A DNA stretch of 64,000 nucleotides from Protula sp. h YS-2021 (lineage: Eukaryota; Annelida; Polychaeta; Sabellida; Serpulidae): assembly GCA_949752745.1 (NCBI GenBank), contig OX457027.1, forward strand, positions 57,416,053 to 57,480,052, in the 5' to 3' direction. The notes below the pieces were generated by a model, which saw only the letters and a list, made by a program, of their open reading frames with translations, was not told where the DNA came from and did no database searches. A program made the position numbers and the translations under genes. Each line of letters opens with the position of its first letter. The stretch's first letter is position 1. Below, in pieces: positions 20,311 to 31,249 of this stretch.

Positions 20311-21134
20311 CCACTTAGATTTTTCGAAAAATATGATTTTTCTTATTGTTATAATGGTTTATTTTCACTCTCAAACATGACAAATCTAACATCTAAAATC
20401 AAAACAAAGCAAGAATATCCAGGAACATTGTGACCAACCGATATCTAGTAAATCACGTATCAGTAGGGTTGTATGGTCGGGAGGAAATCAGTCATATTGC
20501 TAAGCCCGGCAGCAGAAAATCTTACAAATTTATAAAGGAATCCGGTCAAAATTGTGGGAGAAGAAGCATTTTACAAATTTTACAAAAATGCCCCTGTTTA
20601 CCCGATTGTTGTCATGACGTTATAGTACTGGGAAAATAGTGGTTATAAATCAACTTTAACAAATTTATTTTTTGAAACATATTATGTATAAAATAAGTTT
20701 TAGCACTTTACCATGCTACCTATTCTGCCAACAGCCGGAGAGCGATGTGCTCTGACAATATCTGAAAGCATTTAGAAAGTCTGTTGGCAGAATCGTCTGA
20801 AACGTGTAAATATGCAAAAATCTCAAATTTTCTCGCGTACCATGACTTAATATGTTTTCAAAAACTAAATTTGTTAAAGTTGATTTAGAACCACCATTTT
20901 CCCACTACTATGACAAAATCTCATTCCTTCTCAAATTTATTGATCGTTCCCACGCTCTGAGGTCTTCCATGTACTCGCATTAGAGCTACGTGAATGGAGA
21001 GCTTATCATTCGAGCACATCTTGTGAATGGAGAGCTTGTCATTCAAACACGTTCTTGTGAATGGCGCGTGCCATCCGATCACCTACTTGTGAATGGCGTG
21101 TGCTCTTTTCCTACCACACACAAGACAAAAAATT

Positions 21135-21215
21135 TGTGTCTCCCATAGGTGGGCTCGAACCACCAATCTTCCGGCCATGAGTCCTATGCTTGACCGACTG
21201 AGCTACACGGGACGT
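21135..21215 (-). mobile_element. tRNA-like sequence (SINE head or tRNA pseudogene)
   Basis: The minus strand reads GTCCCGTGTAGCTCAGTCGG (A box), a CAT triplet at the anticodon position, GGTGGTTCGAGCCCACC (B box), then ATGGGAG. The acceptor stem mostly pairs, but the anticodon stem is poor (two or three mismatches). It is therefore not a convincing functional tRNA gene. Confidence 0.5.
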
Positions 21216-21249
21216 AAGGATGATGTTCTGGAAAACATTCCTCATATAG

Positions 21250-21272
21250 GTTTAGGGTTAGGGTTAGGGTTA
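21250..21272 (+). repeat. Short interstitial telomere-like repeat
   Basis: About 3.5 copies of TTTAGGG/TTAGGG (TTTAGGGTTAGGGTTAGGGTT). Too short to be a telomere; most likely chance or repair-derived. Confidence 0.7.
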
Positions 21273-22245
21273 CCCCTCCTAGGGGGGTCACGTGACTTGA
21301 CGTCACAAAGTCATTAACCAATTTTTAGCGGATAGCCAAAAAAGCATATTTTTAAGAGAGGCCTATCTAGAGAACAATCACGCAAACTTGAAAAAGAATA
21401 CAATAAAAATTGTGGGAAAAAAGACTTTTAAAAATTGGATGCCAAAAAATGAAGAAATTTAGTCAATATATGGCAGATCGCCAAAAAAAGCAAAATTTCA
21501 AGACAGAGCTACAAGATCTTAAGAAAATCTGATCACAGTTGTGAGAAAAGAAACATTTTATAAACAATAAAAAATGCCCAAATTTAGTAATACTTGGCCA
21601 GTCGCCAAAAAATGATATTGACCAATATTGTGGAAGAAGCATTGTGAAAATTAACAATCGAAAAATTTTTTATGCCCCCGACCCCCCGCTCCCATATATA
21701 CATGCATCCTCTCACGCCAAAAAGACAAAGAGAATTTTAGACCCCCTACCTCCAGTCTCCAACACCCCCCTTGAGACTTGAGAGAACCTCGATTTACTTA
21801 CATAACGGCATTTTTAACCTACCAACAACATTTTGAGCGACGTTTAGAAACAGTCTAAACTCACAGATAACTATATATCAATATATACTGGGGTATGGGT
21901 TGGGTGGGCAAGTTTCCCTTTCTCCCTCAGGAAAACTCAAGGACAGAATTCTAATCAAACCTCATATAGGTAAATTTTTAAATTCTGTCCAAGAGTTTTC
22001 CGTATTTCGGGAGAAAGGAAAACATGAGACTTCAACCTAAAATGTTGTTGGTGTATATGAAAGAATTCAAACTAATTCTTTCTTTCAAACGTTTTTATTG
22101 GGCAAGCTTCTGCCATGCCAATCGAACAATACTGATCTTAACTATTCCAAAGCACAATAAAATGCGCAAGTAACAAATGCATTCAAACATTATAGAGCTC
22201 ATTTATCAATGTCTAGGTACACATTGCGCACCTCCATCCCCTTCT

Positions 22246-23217
22246 TCAAACTTGCTTCGTTACTTCTCTTAGCATATTGTCCGCCATATTGTCACTTCTT
22301 ATAGGCCGCTTGTAAAACTTTGTAAAAGTAGACTCTTTTGACCATTCCGCAGCTTTCAACACATTCTCAATCGGTGCAAATTTGACCACTTTACTAGTAC
22401 TAGCCATTCGAACACTATGTGGTTTAAACTGTCCAACATCAACCCCACACATACACATAGTCGTTCTTAGCCACCTGGAAACAGTTTCCTTAGAGACTGG
22501 CATATGTGGCTGTTTGTACGAAATAAGTAACCGACTCGATAAACCTCTTAAATATTTCGTTCTACTTAAATAGTGCTTAAGATACGAAACAACGCATAAC
22601 TTCTTATTTTCACTAAATTCGCGTAAAATTAAAGGCTCAAGATGATATCTCGGTCTTGACTGCTTCAGAAGGCTAGACCACTGAATCTGGAGCTCATCAT
22701 TCGAAACATTTATGTCCTGAATTTTCAGCCTATGTAAGAACTGAGCCCTTTGAAAGGATACAAGGGCAAGCAATAAGACCAGTTTTAATGTCAATACCTT
22801 AAGAGTTAAAGTGTTAGCAGGATGATAGCTTTCCAGTTTATGCAACACTGGAGTAGTGTCCCATGTGTCAATGTATCTGGGAAGCGTAGGCTTAACATTT
22901 AAAATCTCTCTCATGAATCTCTTGACCATGGGATATTCACCTATTGGACCACTTTGAGAGTGAACAACGGAACTTAAAGCACTCCTCGCCGTATTAAGTG
23001 CACTATATCCTAATCCCGAAGTGAAAAGTTCGAATAAAAATTCGAGCACAACACCCACAGCTGAATCAAAAGGATTGTCACCTTTTCTGCTGCAAAATTT
23101 CTCCCATTTACTTAAGTACGCTATGTACTGCTTTTTAGTACTAGGCCTCCAGGAATCATAAATCATATCTGTTACTCCTGAAGAGAAGTCCCGTCTTGTA
23201 ATGCTTCTATACAGCAA
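22246..23217 (-). CDS. DIRS tyrosine recombinase (YR integrase), possibly intact
   Basis: A 323-codon ORF. The N-terminal part has the core-binding layout (SWRPSTKKQYIAYLSKWEKF). The catalytic half shows the first Arg region (LVSFQRAQFLHRLKIQDI), H-x-x-R (HSVRMASTSKV), a Trp (EWSKESTF) and the nucleophile Tyr in FTKFYKRPI, so R-H-R-W-Y is retained. The enzyme would integrate circular DIRS cDNA by site-specific recombination instead of DDE integration. The reading frame differs from that of the upstream RNase H remnant and overlaps it by ~45 nt. Confidence 0.85.
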   Translation of the reverse strand: MLYRSITRRDFSSGVTDMIYDSWRPSTKKQYIAYLSKWEKFCSRKGDNPFDSAVGVVLEFLFELFTSGLGYSALNTARSALSSVVHSQSGPIGEYPMVKRFMREILNVKPTLPRYIDTWDTTPVLHKLESYHPANTLTLKVLTLKLVLLLALVSFQRAQFLHRLKIQDINVSNDELQIQWSSLLKQSRPRYHLEPLILREFSENKKLCVVSYLKHYLSRTKYLRGLSSRLLISYKQPHMPVSKETVSRWLRTTMCMCGVDVGQFKPHSVRMASTSKVVKFAPIENVLKAAEWSKESTFTKFYKRPIRSDNMADNMLREVTKQV

Positions 23218-23866
23218 ACTATTAGGCCGCGTTTGATTGGTTGCCCTTGTCCCATTGGATTTGTCAGCAGGAACTTGCTCCCTGGAACATAATACGGTTT
23301 GTCAATCGCCATTTGTAATAATCTGGAATACCAGAAGCTATTGGGCCAATCAGGTGCGACTATGACAATTTTGGATTTTTCCTCATTAACTTTTTTAAGT
23401 ACTTTGCCAACCAATGAAAAGTAACTCCTGGAAAAGTAGCCACTAATTTCCCTACAAGCTTTGCCAGTTTTTCAAGAGAAATTGTGCTAAATTGCAAAAC
23501 ATCCTCAATGAAGGATTTTAGCTCCATAATTTTTTCATTCGTGAGCTTTACCGTCATTTCCCTTGTGTTCAAAATAAAGTCAAGATAAACTATTATTTGC
23601 GTTGGAATCAGCACTGACTTTTCCCAGTTAATAACAAAGCCTGCTTTAAGGCTTGTTTTTGCTGTTTCAATGATATTTTCGAAACATTTTTTCATTGTAA
23701 CCTCAATGGAGAAATTGTCGTCGATGTAGTTAGTTAAAGTGTAGCCTCTTTTCCTCAATGCCCTGAGCAACACCTTAGTTAGCTTCGTGTAATCCCTTGG
23801 CCCATTAGACAACCCATTCGGCAAGCACAAATATTGATATTTAACACCATCCCAGACGAAACGCAA
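23172..23866 (-). pseudogene. DIRS reverse transcriptase C-terminal half and RNase H remnant
   Basis: Two overlapping frames. The 5' one has GLSNGPRDYTKLTKVLLR, the catalytic YIDDN box (Y-x-D-D), and the segment LEKLAKLVGKLVATFPGV. In intact elements this segment is followed by ~100 residues of RNase H. Here the second frame begins at once with VIVAPDWPNSFWYSRLLQMA, which normally follows RNase H. The missing block suggests an internal deletion plus a frameshift near 23360-23414. Confidence 0.75.
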
Positions 23867-23902
23867 ATATTTTTGATCAGTTTCTCTAATGGGAATTGAA
23901 TA

Positions 23903-25111
23903 CTAAGCATCCTTAAAATCAATGCTTGCCATAAAGGCGTCTTTCTGCATAAGCCGGACTGCTGAATTCAGTGTGTGCATTTTAAAATGTTTCTTTTCTA
24001 CCCCTTTGTTGAACTCTTTTAAATTTAGAATAATTCGCGCACCTCCCGATTTTTTGGGTCTACAGAAAATAGGGGAAATAAATTCATCCTGGTTTTGCTC
24101 CTTCTCAACAGGCACAATAACTTTCTTAGTGAGCATTTTTTGAATTTCTGTTGATATTTTTTTTCGCTCGTCCTTATTGAAATTTATTTGGTTTGGAAAA
24201 TTTTTTGGCACACATCCATCAAACGGAATTTCAAGCCCTTTTACAGATTTCAAAATCCATTTATCATAAGTAATGGAATTCCAAAACATTTGGAAATGCT
24301 TTAGTCTGCCACCTTGAAAAGAGGTTACACTTCTCTCATTCTCTTGAAAAATTTTATCTAACTCTACAAAAACTAGAGGAAATTTTGACCTGGGACTATC
24401 TTCTGTAGATTTGTCTACATTTTGGAAGCGTGGTGCTGCTTCATCTTCGGGTTTCTCCTGTGGTTCTTCTGTTGATTCGGATTCTGTTCTCGACGTTGAG
24501 GCTTTAAAAAACGGTTGTTTTGTCTTCGTTGAGAGTTCATGATTGAATCTTTGATCGTAGAAATTGCCCCGGTCACTTTTGTTTGATGATGATGCCCTCG
24601 GAATCAATCTCACCATCTTCGACATTTCGTCTGCTTCTTTAAATGCTTTATTGAAGTCATCACCAAAAAGATTCTTCGTGTAGCATTTCTGCGAACACAA
24701 CGGCCCAAACTTGGGGTGAAGGTGATTCTTTAACAGCATTTTCCTAGCAACCGAGAGATCAGAGCTTGCTTTTGCAAGTAACTTAGTTGCTGCCGAGCTT
24801 TGCTGAGCTAGAACCTTAGCCAGCTCATCAGGGAGTTTATCTTGATTCTGAACCAAGACGTCAATAAGCTTGAAGTTAGCAACCGAAGCACATAAAATGT
24901 TATGTTGCACAGCTTTGAGAACAAAATCGCGCGTTTTGACAGCTTCGTGCAATGTACGGAAGATTTCAGCGTTCATGCTTTTGGGTGAGAGGTGTTCTGT
25001 ATTTTCCGGTTCTAAATATATTTCCCGTAATGATTTGATAAAATCAGAATCGATGTCTTTGCCATACCATTCATTAATCAACTTGAGTGAAGTGGCTCCC
25101 ACTGGGGGCAC
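23903..25111 (-). pseudogene. DIRS pol N-terminal region with reverse-transcriptase start, ended by TAG
   Basis: 402 codons. The first half resembles the pre-RT part of DIRS pol (LLKNHLHPKFGPLCSQKC; a Ser/Thr/Glu-rich linker). The RT fingers follow: ISPIFCRPKKSGGARIILNL and LMQKDAFMASIDFKDA. The frame stops at TAG (23903-23905) where a Tyr codon is expected, then continues open into YSIPI and the downstream ORF. This is a single nonsense change in the first catalytic-Asp motif (SIDFKDAxYSIP). Confidence 0.8.
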
Positions 25112-25139
25112 TTCTGCTCACCAGCAACACCTTCAAACA

Positions 25140-25820
25140 TTATTTTCTCAATGTCTGAACAAACTCCTTTAGGTTCTTTAGCTTGCTTTGAAGCTTTTTG
25201 TCATCAATTAGGTTATTGTTGACATCCGAGGGAGTCACTTCCGAGTTAGAGTCATCTTCAGTGTGCTTCATTAAGCTACTTATTTCGGACCCAGGGAAAG
25301 TATAGACTGTGCTCATAGCTCTGCCCTTTTCTTTTAATTTTTCCCTTAGCTCCCTTAGTTCATTTTCTTTGCTTGAATTCCAAGAACCTTCCCCATAAGG
25401 ACACGTTGACTGATTGTCACCCGTACGCGATGAGCGCTTAGTTGTATTATCTGAATAGTCGGCAGAAACACTCCGTTTTTGTGTTTTAGAGTCGACTGTT
25501 TCAATGTGAGAGCTCGTTGGTGAATGAGCTCGTTCTTTCTGCGACACAGATGTAACCGCCGAATTTTCCACCGCCCTTGATGTGCTAGTCCCTTTGGGTT
25601 TGCTTACAGGAGAAAGCGCCTTGCTATGCTCCCTTGAAATCGAAAGGGAGCGGTGTGATTCTGAGGCCGCCGGTTCCCTGTGAGAAGAGGGCGAGCGATG
25701 TCGTGACCCTTTATGAGAATGGGAACGGCGAGATGATTTGTGTTTGCTGGATTTAGACTTGTGCGATCTGTGTCCAGAATCCGAGGATCTGTGTCTTTCA
25801 TGAGATTTGTCCGATCCCAT
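25140..25820 (-). CDS. DIRS gag-like ORF, Ser/Arg/His-rich
   Basis: 226 codons from ATG at 25818-25820. The first ~80 residues are dense in Ser, Arg, His and Lys (HRSSDSGHRSHKSKSSKHK) and look like an SR/RS-type nucleic-acid-binding tail. The C-terminal part is acidic and Asn-rich with a coiled-coil-like Leu/Lys stretch (KLQSKLKNLKEFVQ). It sits first in the DIRS gene order. No zinc knuckle is present. Confidence 0.65.
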   Translation of the reverse strand: MGSDKSHERHRSSDSGHRSHKSKSSKHKSSRRSHSHKGSRHRSPSSHREPAASESHRSLSISREHSKALSPVSKPKGTSTSRAVENSAVTSVSQKERAHSPTSSHIETVDSKTQKRSVSADYSDNTTKRSSRTGDNQSTCPYGEGSWNSSKENELRELREKLKEKGRAMSTVYTFPGSEISSLMKHTEDDSNSEVTPSDVNNNLIDDKKLQSKLKNLKEFVQTLRK

Positions 25821-25844
25821 GTTAACAATGTAGATGGAGAAACC

Positions 25845-26045
25845 TCAATATAACCCGACAGACACTGCCGAATGAAAAACCGGTGGACACCACCGAAACA
25901 CACCAAAAACTGCCGTAAATTGGATCCCAAAGGAGTAGACACTACCCGCAAAGTATAGCTTTAATTGGATCCGAAGAAGGCAGACACTACCTAGATTAAA
26001 CGGTTGATACCACCAAAAGCCCGTAACAAGGGTAGACACTACCCG
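25845..26045 (-). repeat. DIRS leader with repeated GTAGACACTACC motif
   Basis: Near-palindromic motifs G(G/T)(A/T)GACAC(C/T)ACC occur near 25885, 25937, 25990 and 26033, with a related GTTGATACCACC near 26007. They lie in the ~150 bp upstream of the gag-like ATG. They could be repeats of a leader or packaging signal, or a remnant minisatellite. Confidence 0.55.
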
Positions 26046-26464
26046 GGCGAAAATATAAAAAGTTACAAACTGTTCTTGATAATACTCATGAACTTTCTGT
26101 TATGTTACGATCTTACGATCCACAAGATCCATGTAGATATTAAATGATTTAATGGAAGCACATTTCGTGTTTACCAAACGCCGGAAGTAAATTTCGGTAA
26201 TGCCGTTATGTAAGTAAATCGAGATTCTCTCATGTTTCTTTTCTCCCGAAATACGGAAAACTCTTGGACAGAATGCACGTCTCCGTGCATCCACACCGAA
26301 AGGTAGAATGCATAAATAGAGTGAACAAAAACATGCCGTGCGAAAACGTCAATGCTGCTCATATTGCTGCTTTGATCAAGCCGCTTCAAGGCTTTAATTA
26401 CAAAGCCGATGGGAAAGGAAAAAAAACGCAATTTGTCTTTGTTGCGTAGGAGGGGTGGGGTGGG

Positions 26465-26467
<3 letters not shown>

Positions 26468-26549
<82 letters not shown>
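26468..26549. repeat. (TA)n microsatellite
   Basis: About 41 TA units. The tyrosine-isoleucine ORFs around it are artefacts. Confidence 0.95.
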
Positions 26550-26552
<3 letters not shown>

Positions 26553-26860
26553 AAAAAGAGAAATTTCGCAACTTTTTTTTCTTGAACATTTTGTGAATAT
26601 AGTGGGGTGCGGGGCGGTGTTAATACAAGAAGATAAAAGATACCATGCCACCCCTGACGGCGTCGGCTAACGGGGTGGCAGGGAGAGGAGAGGAAGAAGC
26701 AGTGATTTTAAGACACAATTAAAGATGGGGGCGGGGAGGGGGTGGGGGCGGGGACTGGGACGGGAAGTTGATATGAAAAATTTGTCGGGTCCTCAGTGCC
26801 ACCGGGTCCTCAGCGCCACTTCGGGACCTCAGTACCACTAGCTGAGGTCCCGAGCAGACG

Positions 26861-28050
26861 ACAACCCTTACAGTGATCATCATTTAAGGAGTAATGTGTG
26901 TTATGGGTAAATGGCTTGTTTATATACTATGCACAAAATGTTACTTGTATTCATTAGGCTCCATGCGTTATTCCTTATGTGTCCTCTTGATTTTTGAATG
27001 TGAAAATCGGGTTCAACCATGCTTAAAACAATAATATTGTCGACGCTATTGAACTGTATCAAGGAATGACCTGCAGTGGCTCCGGATTAAAATATCAACC
27101 GACAGAAAAGAAAAACACCTTCGTGACGTATTACTGGAACAGTGGATACGCATCCTGTAGGTGACTTGATAACTTAATAAATACCATGCGTATGCGCTAC
27201 ACGAAATGCGTTGAGGCTCAAAGAGGACTATTATGGATAAAGTTGTCATTTTTAGACTGCCCGTTCTGTTTTTAAAGGAAAAATTTTACAGCATTGAAAT
27301 TTGTTTTAAGCTTTGTTTTAAGTTTGAATATCTGAGAGACAAGATGCTGAAAACGCGATTATTTGCTTCATTTAATGGGGATGTTATCACGGAGCAGTGC
27401 GAATTCATCGACACATAGGAAGTACAGTATATGTGTGGAGAATCGATGTCGCCAAAACAGTGTACTTTCATTGTATATTCATGTAAAAAAAAAACGAACG
27501 CAAAGTCACCCTGTTGTTGTAAAATGCGTCGTTATTTGATTGAATCTTAAATGGCGCGTGGAATTATGCCCCCCCCCCCCCCACCCCTGAATGTCGGGAA
27601 ACATATAGAAAATATACGTTCTGTGTGTAAACAGTTTTTTCAAAATCGTACTCGTGCTACATTTCTGGTGCGATTGTTTTGAAATTTGGCAGCAATAGTC
27701 CTAGTGTAGTCTTCTACAACTTGTATTTGATGTGGTGATTTGGCCAAAATATTGGCCAAAAAAATCGGAAAAACACAAACCGTGCTACTTTCCGTACAGA
27801 TATGACCAAATCGCTGTGAAAATCTCGTCCAGCTTTTGTCCTGCTTTTATAACCGAATAATTCATTATTTAGTTCAAGATCAGGTTTTTTGGCGCCTTTG
27901 GCGCCTCTACCTAGAATTTTCGGCAGAATGTAACTATTAGTAGGGTTGCCGGATCGTTCGTTTTTAAAGATTTAGTCTTTATTTTCGCATCGTGCTTTTT
28001 TTTTTGCCTCAAAATGTACTTTTTTCTACAAGCGTTCTTTATTGTTCTCT
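26861..28050. other. No recognised gene
   Basis: Unique-looking AT-rich DNA with a C-run near 27570. From ~27600 on, phrases such as GGCCAAAATATTGGCCAAAAA anticipate the tandem arrays that follow. No exon is supported. Confidence 0.4.
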
Positions 28051-28054
28051 TTTT

Positions 28055-29500
28055 TAGCCCCAGCTTCTTTCAGAAGCAGGGGCTATAACAGTTGCTGAAA
28101 GTATGTGCAAATGAACGCTTTTAAGTTGAAACATCGTATATTCTCCTAGGATTCTAGCCTGAATGTCTTGAAATTTTGGTTGAAGGTAGGGCGCATAAGT
28201 GTCCACCTGGCTGCTACTTTTTTTGCGATTCGCCAAAAAATTGGCGAAACATTAGCGAAAAACCAATTTTTTTTTCGTAAAGTCTTAGCTACTTCTAGGA
28301 AATTAATCTTACTGTTTTGAAAGTTTCAGTGAAGTTAGCAGGCTTTACTACTACTTCGCTATTACTTTTTGGTGATTGGTCAATAACTAGCGAAAATCTT
28401 CTGTAAAATCTTTACTAACTGCTCAAAAATAGTCTTGCCGTGTTGGAATTTTATGTGAAGGTAGCAGGAGTTACCACCTACCTGGCTGTAACTTTTTTAG
28501 CGATTCGCCAAAAACTGTCGAAAATATTGGCGAATATTTTCGTAAGGTCTCAACCATTTCCAGGAAAGTAATCTTGCTGTCTTGAAATTTTAAGTGAAGG
28601 TACCAGGCGTTACTACCTACCTGGCTATTACTTTTTTGGTGAGTGGCGAAAAATTTGTGCAGATTTTGGCGAAAAACCAAAAAAATACAGTAAAATCTTA
28701 AATAACTGCTGGAAAATAGTCTTACTGTGTTGACATTTAAAGTGAGCGTAGCCGGAGGTACTGCCTACCTGGCTATTACTTTCTTGGTGATTGGCCAAAC
28801 ATTGACGAAGCTTGTGGCGAAAAGCAACAAAAATTTAGTAAAATCTTAACTAACTGCAGAAAAATAGTCTTGCTGTGTTGGAATTTAAAGTGAAAGTAGC
28901 AGGAGTTACCACCTATATGGCTGTAACTTTTGTGGCGATTCGCCAAATATTAGCGAAAATATTGGCGAAAAAACATTTTTTTCGCAAAATCCTGACTATT
29001 TCAAGGAAAGTAATGTTACTGTCTTGAAATTTTAAGTGAAGGTAGCAAGCGTTACTCCTTCCCTGGACATTACTTCTTTTGGTGATTGGCCAAAAATTTT
29101 GTCGAAAACAAAATTAAGTAAAATCCTAACTAACTGCTGGAAAGCAGTGTTACTGTGTAGAAATTTAAAGTAAAGGTAGCAGGAGATACTACCGAGCCAG
29201 GTATTGCTTTTATTGGTGAATCACCAAACATTGGCGAAAATTTTGGCGAAACACCAAAAATGTAAGTAAAATCTTAACTAACTCCTGGAAAACAATCGTA
29301 CTGTCTTCAGATTTTAAGTAAGGTCGCAGAAGTTACCACCTACCTGGCTGTACCTTTTTTGGCGATTTGGCAAAAATTGGCAAAAATATTGGCGAAAAAC
29401 GAAATTTTGTCTTAAAATCTTAATCTTAAATAATCTTACTGTCTTGAAATTTTAAGTGAGAACAGCAAGCGTTTCTACCTATCTGGCTGTTACTTTTTAA
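28055..29500 (+). repeat. Hairpin-headed tandem array, unit ~145 bp, about ten copies
   Basis: Begins with the perfect hairpin TAGCCCCAGCTTCTTTCAGAAGCAGGGGCTA (28055-28085). Units then recur about every 140-145 bp (near 28185, 28330, 28458, 28600, 28750, 28895, 29040, 29175, 29320, 29463). Each has GTGAAGGTAGCAGGAGTTAC, CTACCTGGCTGTAACTTTT and TTGGCGATTCGCCAAAAATT. Successive units tend to alternate between 'GGAGTTACCACC...CTGTAAC' and 'GCGTTACTACC...CTATTAC', hinting at a dimeric higher-order unit. Confidence 0.8.
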
Positions 29501-29972
29501 ACTAAAATATTGCGTCCTGCTTTTGTCCTGCTTTTTTGAAAAAATCTTCCTGCTTTTGGCAGGACAGCGTCCTGCTTTTAGCTTAAAGGGCGTGGCAACA
29601 CTGAAATGCACACCAGAAGTTCCTGCACCACGCTGGTGTTTTGGCCATTTGACCAGAAATGGCCAAAATATTGGCTTAAAAGATTCGATAACAAAACACT
29701 ACAGTCCTGCTGAAGATCAGTCTGGAATCATTCTTTTTTTTTTCCAACAAGTCTGTTTTGCAATTATAACGAAAGTTTGCTACGAAACGGCTTTAATTTA
29801 TGTGGCCACTCACTGCACACGGTTTCTCATATTTCTTCAGAAGTTTCATCAAGACAGACGAACAGTTGTCGAAATGGCAGCACTTTGAAAATAGGTGAAA
29901 ATCATGTATATTGACTCCTATATGGAGTAGTTGGTCATCGCCTCTGACATTCACTTTTCATCCTTCAGTTTT

Positions 29973-30600
29973 TAGACCAGCCGACTTCGTCGGGCTGGTC
30001 TTATCGCATCAGTAAAGAGGCATCCGTCGTTTGTATGTACGCACGGTATGTACGCAAACTTTTACTTAAAATGCTTCTTCTCCTTCAGCTTTGATGGGAT
30101 TCCTTTCAAATTTTGTACAATTTTCTAGGTTGGCCTCTCTTTAAAAGTTACTGGTTTTGGCAATCCCCCCAAAAAAGGTCAAACGGGAGCATTTAAAATT
30201 TTTCGATTCTCCCACAATTTTGATCAGATTCTCTTTAAATTTTGTGTGAATATCCTCTAGGCAGATCTCTCTAAAACTTACTTTTTTGCCGCCAAAAACT
30301 GGCCAAGTCTGGGGGGAGGGGCGTTTTTTTATTTTTTTATTTTTTGGCGTTCAATTTTTAAAATGCTTTTTCTCCCACAATTTTGATTGGATTCCTTTCC
30401 AATATTGTGCGGTTATTCTCTTGAGAGGCATCTCTTGAAAAATACTTTTTTGGCCATCCTCCAAACATTGGCCAAATGGGGAGCATTTAAAATTTTTGGT
30501 TGCCAATTTTCAAAATGCTTCCCCCACAATTTTAATCAGATTTTCTTTAAATTTTGTACGAATGTTCTTTGGGTAGGCCTCTCTTGAAAAATAACTTTTT
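29973..30600 (+). repeat. Hairpin-headed tandem array, unit ~150 bp
   Basis: The head hairpin TAGACCAGCC-GACTTCGTCGG-GCTGGTCTTA spans 29973-30003. It is followed by four units of TTCTCCCACAATTTTGATYRG, TTTCCAATTTTGTACGATTG and TTTTTGGCGATCCGCCAAAA near 30065, 30208, 30368 and 30520. The array continues at 31250-31990 and 34.6-35.15 kb after other repeats. Confidence 0.75.
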
Positions 30601-30604
30601 TTGG

Positions 30605-31050
30605 CAAAATGTGGGGTATTTTTATCCCCCGTGAAACAGAGGGATATAGTTATGAGCTGGTCCGTCCGTCTGTCTGTCCGTCTGTCTGTCCACAAAAAGT
30701 ACTAAGTTTTGTCCGGTCGATTTCTCATGTGCAACGTGGCATTATTGTCAAAATCGGCCAAAAATTGACGTCGTGGGAAATTGTCAAAAATGGTGAATTT
30801 TTTGGCTTGAACTTAGCCGTGAGACGACGTTTTGTCCGGCCGACTTCTCATAGAAGGAATTGTTATAGGAACCTGAAACCTTGCAAGGTGGCAGTATATA
30901 TATATTGAAGATGTGCAACGTGGACTTATTGTCAAAATCGGCCAAAAATTGACGTCGTGGAAAATTGTTAAAAATTGTGAATTTTTGGCTTGAACTTAGC
31001 TGTGAGACGATGTTTGTGTGGCCGTACTACCTATATGGTATTTACATTTC
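30605..31050 (+). repeat. Hairpin-headed GTCCGTC module inserted in the 150-bp array
   Basis: TATCCCCCGTGAAACAGAGGGATATA (30623-30646) folds into a short stem, and GTCCGTCCGTCTGTCTGTCC follows at 30661. Then come two copies of ATTGTCAAAATCGGCCAAAA and TTGACGTCGTGGRAAATTGT (30740-30800, 30920-30975). It splits the array that runs on either side, so it arrived later. Confidence 0.7.
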
Positions 31051-31249
31051 TGCATTCGACGTTTGTTTTAGAAATACATGGGACTATTTTTTAACTTTGC
31101 GATTTACGTACGGTCTGTAGTTAATGCCTATTTAAGAAAAACACTCAAATGCGGTAGCGTTTCAGGAAACCTTGCGAATTTTGCGTGTGTTTAAAAGATT
31201 ATTCAAAGTGTGTTACAAATATTTAAATTGAAGTTGTTATTTTAAAAAT

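Larger units (their letters stand above)
21925..26276 (-). mobile_element. Degenerate DIRS-type retrotransposon
   Basis: Minus-strand order is SR-rich gag-like ORF, reverse transcriptase, RNase H remnant, tyrosine recombinase, which is the DIRS layout. Ends: TTCTGTCCAAGAGTTTTCCG at ~21995 and its inverse ending ~26275 (CGGAAAACTCTTGGACAGAA), plus a further copy of the end sequence at ~21928-21953 (GGAAAACTCAAGGACAGAATTC). Together these fit inverted terminal repeats with an internal complementary region. The copy is dead: an in-frame stop in the reverse transcriptase and loss of most of RNase H. It lies inside the 19.4-26.9 kb element. Confidence 0.8.
19378..26860. mobile_element. 7.5-kb inverted-repeat element with GTGGCACTGAGGACCC subterminal repeats, hosting a DIRS insertion
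   Basis: CGTCTGCTCGGRACCTCAG at 19378 is the inverse of the sequence ending at 26860. The match continues for ~75 bp through AGGTCCCGAAGTGGC and CTGAGGACCCGGTGGC (19378-19456 versus 26787-26860). Inside the left end are three ~150-180 bp tandem units (19430-19880) and, further in, a cluster of the inverse motif (GGTCCTCAGTACCACCA, 20118-20310). No transposase is visible. A degenerate DIRS element occupies 21.9-26.3 kb. No clear target-site duplication was found, so the superfamily is unknown. Confidence 0.6.

Noticed and set aside
21250..21272. Telomere end or fusion point
   Set aside because: Only ~3.5 TTAGGG copies with ordinary sequence on both sides.
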